DNA from: Clostridiales bacterium | GTDB taxonomy: Bacteria; Bacillota; Clostridia; Christensenellales; Christensenellaceae | NCBI GenBank assembly: GCA_019420265.1 | Contig: JAHZHM010000176.1 | Coordinates: 21,247 to 31,022, forward strand | Direction: 5' to 3' | DNA: 9,776 bases | In this document: piece after piece, positions 6,829 through 9,776 of the stretch | Layout of the letters: each line of letters opens with the position of its first letter | Position numbering within the stretch: position 1 is the stretch's first letter | Notes under the pieces: generated by a model | Told to the model about the DNA's origin: nothing | Databases searched by the model: none | The model's input: the letters and a program-made list of their open reading frames with translations, nothing else | Made by a program: the position numbers and the translations under genes

Positions 6829-7521
6829 ATGCAATATTCCAAAGAAGTGGAAGAAATGGTATGCGTGCAAAGAGGCCCGCATCATGGCCCGGCTCCCATT
6901 CCGGAAGAGGGAAAATGGGTTCTGGCCAAAGAGATTAAGGATATTTCCGGTTTGACGCACGGCATTGGCTGGTGCGCGCCTCAGCAGGGCGCCTGCAAGC
7001 TGACGCTCAATGTCAAAGACGGTGTCATTGAAGAGGCGCTGGTTGAGACGATTGGCTGCTCGGGCATGACCCACTCTGCCGCTATGGCCGCGGAAGTGCT
7101 CACGGGCAAAACCATTCTGGAAGCGCTGAATACCGACCTGGTATGCGACGCCATCAACACCGCCATGAGAGAGCTTTTCCTGCAGATCGTCTATGGCAGA
7201 AGCCAGACGGCTTTCTCCGAGAATGGCCTGCCCGTTGGCGCTGGACTCGAGGACCTAGGCAAGGGCCTGCGCAGCCAGGTTGGCACCATGTATGGCACGA
7301 AGGCCAAGGGCGTCCGCTATCTGGAGATGGCAGAGGGTTACTGCCTGGAGATGGGCCTGGATGAGAACGGCGAAGTGATCGGCTATAAATTCGTGCACCT
7401 CGGCAAGATGATGGAAGCCATCCGCAAGGGCATGGATCCCAAAGAGGCATATGAGAAAAACATCAATACTTACGGCCGCTATGATGAAGCTGTTAAGTAT
7501 GTCGATCCGAGAAAGGAATAA
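6829..7521 (+). CDS. NifU/IscU-like iron-sulfur scaffold-related protein
   Basis: The first half (about 45-125) resembles the NifU N-terminal/IscU scaffold fold. The stretch CKLTLNVKDGVIEEALVETI, then GCSGM (76-80), aligns with the IscU pattern of a strand, GVIED and YGCGSA, and LTGKTILEAL corresponds to IscU VKGKSLDEA. Cysteines at 49, 56, 77 and 106 are candidate cluster ligands. They do not line up exactly with the three ligands of IscU, and the conserved aspartate beside the first is absent. The C-terminal 100 residues have no counterpart in IscU. The length of 230 residues exceeds classical IscU (about 130). The start at 6829 is fixed by AAGGAGG (6814-6820) eight bases upstream; an upstream in-frame ATG at 6778 has no such site. 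It is coupled to the GGGtGRT gene. Annotation as a scaffold is by family likeness; cluster assembly has not been shown here. Confidence 0.85.
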   Translation: MQYSKEVEEMVCVQRGPHHGPAPIPEEGKWVLAKEIKDISGLTHGIGWCAPQQGACKLTLNVKDGVIEEALVETIGCSGMTHSAAMAAEVLTGKTILEALNTDLVCDAINTAMRELFLQIVYGRSQTAFSENGLPVGAGLEDLGKGLRSQVGTMYGTKAKGVRYLEMAEGYCLEMGLDENGEVIGYKFVHLGKMMEAIRKGMDPKEAYEKNINTYGRYDEAVKYVDPRKE

Positions 7522-7532
7522 GGAGGCGCGTC

Positions 7533-8531
7533 ATGGTACAATTCGAAGGTTACGATAGAAGAATAAAAAAGATTGAGAAGTGCATGGCAGAATACGGCTT
7601 CTCCTCCCTGGAGGATGTCCAGGCATACACGCTGGAGAAGGGCATAGATGTTGGCGCGATCGTCCGCTCGATTCAGCCCATCGCATTCGAGAATGCTGTT
7701 TGGGCCTACACCCTGGGCGCTGCCATTGCCATGAAAAAAGGCTGCAAGAAGGCTGCGGATGCTGCTGAAGCAATCGGCATTGGCCTGCAGGCATTCTGCA
7801 TCCCTGGCTCTGTTGCAGATCAGCGCGCTGTTGGCCTGGGCCACGGCAACCTGGCAGCCATGCTGCTGCGCGAGGAGACCAACTGCTTCTGCTTCCTGGC
7901 CGGCCATGAATCTTTCGCGGCTGCGGAAGGCGCAATCGGCATCGCCAAGACGGCAAACAAAGTCCGCAAGAACCCGCTGCGCGTTATCCTGAACGGCCTG
8001 GGCAAGGATGCGGCGCAGATCATCTCCCGCATCAACGGCTTCACGCATGTTGAGACGGAATACGATTTCTACACCGGCGAGCTCAAGACTGTTTTCGAGA
8101 AAGCATATTCCAAGGGCGAGCGCGCGGCTGTTAAGTGCTACGGCGCCAACGATGTTCTGGAGGGCGTTGCCATCATGAAGGCAGAGGGTGTAGACGTCTC
8201 CATCACGGGCAACTCCACCAACCCCACCCGCTTCCAGCACCCCGTTGCCGGGACATATAAGAAGTGGGCTGTGGAAAACGGCAAGAAATACTTCTCCGTC
8301 GCTTCGGGCGGTGGCACGGGCAGAACCCTGCACCCGGACAACATGGCAGCAGGCCCCGCTTCCTACGGCCTGACGGACACCATGGGCAGAATGCACAGCG
8401 ATGCGCAGTTCGCGGGCAGCTCCTCTGTTCCGGCGCACGTTGAGATGATGGGCCTCATCGGCATGGGCAACAACCCGATGGTCGGCGCTTCCGTCGCCGT
8501 TGCGGTTGCTGTGGAAGAGGCGAGCAAATAA
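7533..8531 (+). CDS. GGGtGRT family protein, function unknown
   Basis: The 332-residue protein contains the motif that names the family, GGGTGRT (259-265, in ASGGGTGRTLHPDN). Other glycine-rich and potentially functional stretches are GHGNLAAMLL (103-112), CFCFLAGHE (118-126), ITGNSTNPTRF (224-234) and GLIGMGNNPMVGASVAVAVAV near the end. There is no signal peptide or obvious transmembrane segment, so it is probably cytosolic. Its ribosome binding site AAGGAGG (7520-7526) overlaps the stop codon of the NifU-like gene, and the ATG lies six bases later. Tight coupling and stoichiometric synthesis are therefore likely. As far as I know no biochemical function has been established for the family. 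The partner suggests a role linked to iron-sulfur clusters or redox metabolism, which is inference. Confidence 0.93.
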   Translation: MVQFEGYDRRIKKIEKCMAEYGFSSLEDVQAYTLEKGIDVGAIVRSIQPIAFENAVWAYTLGAAIAMKKGCKKAADAAEAIGIGLQAFCIPGSVADQRAVGLGHGNLAAMLLREETNCFCFLAGHESFAAAEGAIGIAKTANKVRKNPLRVILNGLGKDAAQIISRINGFTHVETEYDFYTGELKTVFEKAYSKGERAAVKCYGANDVLEGVAIMKAEGVDVSITGNSTNPTRFQHPVAGTYKKWAVENGKKYFSVASGGGTGRTLHPDNMAAGPASYGLTDTMGRMHSDAQFAGSSSVPAHVEMMGLIGMGNNPMVGASVAVAVAVEEASK

Positions 8532-8549
8532 GCAAAACAGCACAAGTTC

Positions 8550-8585
8550 AAAAGAGGCATACACACTGTGTACTGCCTCTTTTTT
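8550..8585 (+). terminator. Intrinsic terminator of the NifU-like/GGGtGRT operon
   Basis: The arms AAAAGAGGCA (8550-8559) and TGCCTCTTTT (8574-8583) pair perfectly, with extra ACA/TGT pairing inside, and the stem ends in six T residues (8580-8585). It sits about 20 bases after the stop codon of the GGGtGRT gene. Confidence 0.9.
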
Positions 8586-8604
8586 CATCTTAGCGCAAAG
8601 CGCC

Positions 8605-8633
8605 TTGACAGCTCCCCAAAATCCTCATACTAT
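8605..8633 (+). promoter_or_regulatory. Promoter of the zinc-ribbon/DUF2007 gene
   Basis: A perfect TTGACA (8605-8610) is followed after 17 bases by TACTAT (8628-8633, four of six consensus bases). An alternative -10, TATAGA (8631-8636), would need a 20-base spacer. The start near 8640 leaves a leader of less than 20 bases containing the ribosome binding site. The promoter lies directly after the upstream terminator. Confidence 0.65.
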
Positions 8634-8657
8634 AGAGAGGAAGAAAGGAGCCTTTTG

Positions 8658-9029
8658 ATGCAAACCTGTAGATACTGTTCATTTGAATTTGACGATACCC
8701 TCAGCCGCTGCCCGGAGTGCGGGACGAAAGTGCGCCGCAAAGCCGAGCCGCAGGCCGCCCCAGAGCTCTGCCTGGTGGCTTCGGCGGGCTCCATGCCCGA
8801 AGCGGAGATTCTCTGCTCCATCCTGCAAAGCGAAGGGATTGCCTATCTCACGGAATGCCCGGATGGTTTTTCCTCTGTTTTTGGCGGAGTCGGCGGGCAG
8901 ACGGATATTTACGTCGCCCAGGAGGACGAGCAAAACGCGCGGACACTGCTAGAGGAATTTGCCTCGGCAGAATTTTCCGAGGAGAACTCCGAGGGCTGGG
9001 AAACAGAAGAGGACGACAGCGAAGAATAA
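8658..9029 (+). CDS. Zinc-ribbon and DUF2007 domain protein
   Basis: The 123-residue product starts with a CxxC...CxxC zinc ribbon (Cys4, Cys7, Cys18, Cys21; CRYC and CPEC). A domain resembling DUF2007 follows at about 35-105. Its typical beginning is a strand then an A-E-x-L-x-x-x-L-x-x-x-G-I helix (here AEILCSILQSEGIAYL, like PII-fold signal-transducing proteins), with a later DIYVAQEDEQNARTLLEEF segment. The tail is strongly acidic (about 106-123). DUF2007 proteins are described as putative signal-transducing proteins without defined ligands. The start at 8658 is supported by AAAGGAG (8644-8650) seven bases upstream. It has its own promoter and is not part of the preceding operon. Role unknown. 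Confidence 0.8.
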   Translation: MQTCRYCSFEFDDTLSRCPECGTKVRRKAEPQAAPELCLVASAGSMPEAEILCSILQSEGIAYLTECPDGFSSVFGGVGGQTDIYVAQEDEQNARTLLEEFASAEFSEENSEGWETEEDDSEE

Positions 9030-9075
9030 GGAAAAAATTAGCTTTTTTAGCCGAAGTGTGGGTGCGAAGTATTTC

Positions 9076-9119
9076 TGCAAAATGGCGGTGTGGTCGTAAG
9101 ATTATACCGCCATTTTGCA
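9076..9119 (+). terminator. Large hairpin, probable terminator of the DUF2007 gene
   Basis: A perfect 14-base inverted repeat has arms at 9076-9089 and 9106-9119 with a 16-base spacer. The GC-rich core (GGCGGT/ACCGCC) is flanked by AAAA and TTTT, so it can act as a terminator in either direction, though the U-tract is short and itself part of the stem. It lies about 47 bases past the stop codon of the zinc-ribbon gene. A binding site or the remnant of a small mobile repeat are alternatives. Confidence 0.5.
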
Positions 9120-9327
9120 TTATCAGGTTGTTTTTGTGCTTTGGCATTGCAATACCTCTTCTGCTTTTTTCACAGACAGAAAATGTTTGGCTCTTTCCAT
9201 CATTCTAAATACGCTTTGCGTAAATATCATCGAAAATCTTTGCGTCGGCCTTCAGATTGCGCAGAAAAACCGTTCCTTTGACTTTTCAAAAATCAGTTTC
9301 ACTTGTATTCAGCCGCGGTCTCCCATC

Positions 9328-9379
9328 TATGAAAAATCCCCGCTGAAAATTAACATTTTTCAGTGGGGGTTTTCATAGT
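9328..9379. terminator. Long bidirectional terminator-like hairpin
   Basis: The arms CTATGAAAA...CTGAAAA (9328-9349) and TTTTTCAG...TTTTCATAG (9356-9379) pair over more than 20 positions, with one bulged base and two G-U wobbles around a CCCC/GGGG core. A-rich and T-rich flanks on both sides suit termination in both directions. It separates the converging zinc-ribbon gene and the membrane-protein gene at the right edge. On the minus strand it lies more than 200 bases past that gene's stop codon. Confidence 0.5.
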
Positions 9380-9599
9380 TTTCGGAAAGGCGGGAATACC
9401 TGTTCCGTTACCTCGCTTTGTCCTTGCAAATCGAAACAGAGAATCGTTTTTCATCTATCGCTGTTTCTGCTTGCGCTTCGGGCAATGCAGCGAAAAGTTT
9501 TTCATCTCGGCATCTTCTCTGATTTTAGCGTGTGCTTTTCCACCTCGAATAGGGCAGAGTATCCATTCTGTTCTTTGCATCTACGTTATCCTTTATAGA

Positions 9600-9776
9600 T
9601 CAAGAATATTTTTTATAGTATAGCGCAATCAAAATCGCCATTATCAGCACCAAACACGATACGCCAATCACGATCCACGACTCTACGCTAATCATTTGAG
9701 TATTAGCTAAACCCGTTTCGCTGTGCTCAGCGTTTGGAGCAGATTTCCGTTCATTATTTCGCGATGAGCCAGGCGA
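9600..9776 (-). CDS. C-terminal end of a membrane-anchored protein (partial)
   Basis: A minus-strand frame enters from the right edge and stays open for 58 codons to a TGA at 9600-9602. The visible residues start with a hydrophilic linker rich in Ser, Asn, Glu and Thr (about 30 residues, ending SETGLANTQM). A single hydrophobic helix follows (SWIVIGVSCLVLIMAILIAL), then a very short cytoplasmic end YYKKYS. This is the layout of a type I membrane anchor on an extracellular protein. No LPXTG sorting motif is seen. Codons such as ATA, GTA, TCG and TTG are more frequent than in the GC-rich neighbours. The rest of the protein is outside the window, so its function cannot be stated. A 30-residue frame from the ATG just before the helix is possible but lacks a ribosome binding site. 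Confidence 0.65.
   Translation of the reverse strand, partial: SPGSSRNNERKSAPNAEHSETGLANTQMISVESWIVIGVSCLVLIMAILIALYYKKYS

Larger units (their letters stand above)
9030..9599. other. AT-rich non-coding spacer of about 570 bases
   Basis: No gene can be supported here on either strand. Short open frames (for example plus-strand frames covering 9090-9281, 9115-9378 and 9363-9623) lack ribosome binding sites and have Phe/Cys/Arg-rich compositions typical of chance translation. The stretch holds two large hairpins (9076-9119 and 9328-9379) and minor elements: a small TACGC/GCGTA hairpin at 9210-9222, a CTTTGCGT direct repeat nearby, and a GAAACAG/CTGTTTC inverted repeat around 9434-9470. Confidence 0.5.

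Noticed and set aside
7479..8588. Minus-strand open frame of 369 codons opposite the GGGtGRT gene
   Set aside because: It starts inside the downstream terminator and covers a well-supported gene on the other strand, with no ribosome binding site.
9379..9520. Two short minus-strand frames beginning MKN (16 and about 34 codons) around a repeated GTTTTTCATCT element
   Set aside because: Neither has a ribosome binding site, and their similarity comes only from an 11-base repeat. Not enough to call small peptides.
9363..9623. Plus-strand open frame of 86 codons in the right spacer
   Set aside because: It would start with GTG inside the long hairpin, has no ribosome binding site and is Phe/Cys/Arg-rich like chance translation. 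It also overlaps the end of the partial membrane-protein gene on the other strand.

Overview
The window looks like a chromosomal segment of a Gram-positive anaerobe of the Clostridia (Bacillota). The evidence is strong AGGAGG-type ribosome binding sites, sigma-A type promoters with 17-base spacers, moderately GC-rich coding sequence separated by AT-rich spacers, GTG as well as ATG starts, and a NifU-like/GGGtGRT gene pair that is typical of anaerobic Firmicutes. No closer assignment is possible from the sequence alone. There are nine protein-coding genes, one of them cut by the right edge. I see no rRNA, tRNA, insertion sequence, phage or CRISPR feature.

Left side (1-2350): a non-coding stretch of about 460 bases holds a minus-strand promoter. 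It drives a highly structured leader of about 170 bases, running toward a gene that probably starts at the very edge of the window. Next comes a minus-strand gene for a secreted, membrane-anchored protein with four tandem CARDB/Ig-like repeats. It has its own promoter and a bidirectional terminator.

Centre (2352-6641): four minus-strand genes lie head to tail with gaps of 5, 35 and 30 bases: class I aminotransferase, tyrS, a YigZ/IMPACT-family gene and ilvE. One clear promoter stands before the first gene and an intrinsic terminator after the last, so this is probably one transcript. It joins amino-acid transamination (aromatic/aminoadipate-like and branched-chain) with tyrosyl-tRNA charging. 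The terminator overlaps the promoter of the CARDB gene downstream.

Right side (6750-8585): a divergent plus-strand two-gene operon encodes a NifU/IscU-like scaffold protein and a GGGtGRT-family protein. It has an extended -10 promoter, two near-perfect ribosome binding sites and a strong terminator. This conserved but functionally undefined pair is the most interesting gene content here. A small gene for a zinc-ribbon plus DUF2007 protein follows, with its own TTGACA promoter.

Far right (9030-9776): an AT-rich spacer of about 570 bases with two large hairpins, then the 3' end of a minus-strand gene ending in a single transmembrane anchor.
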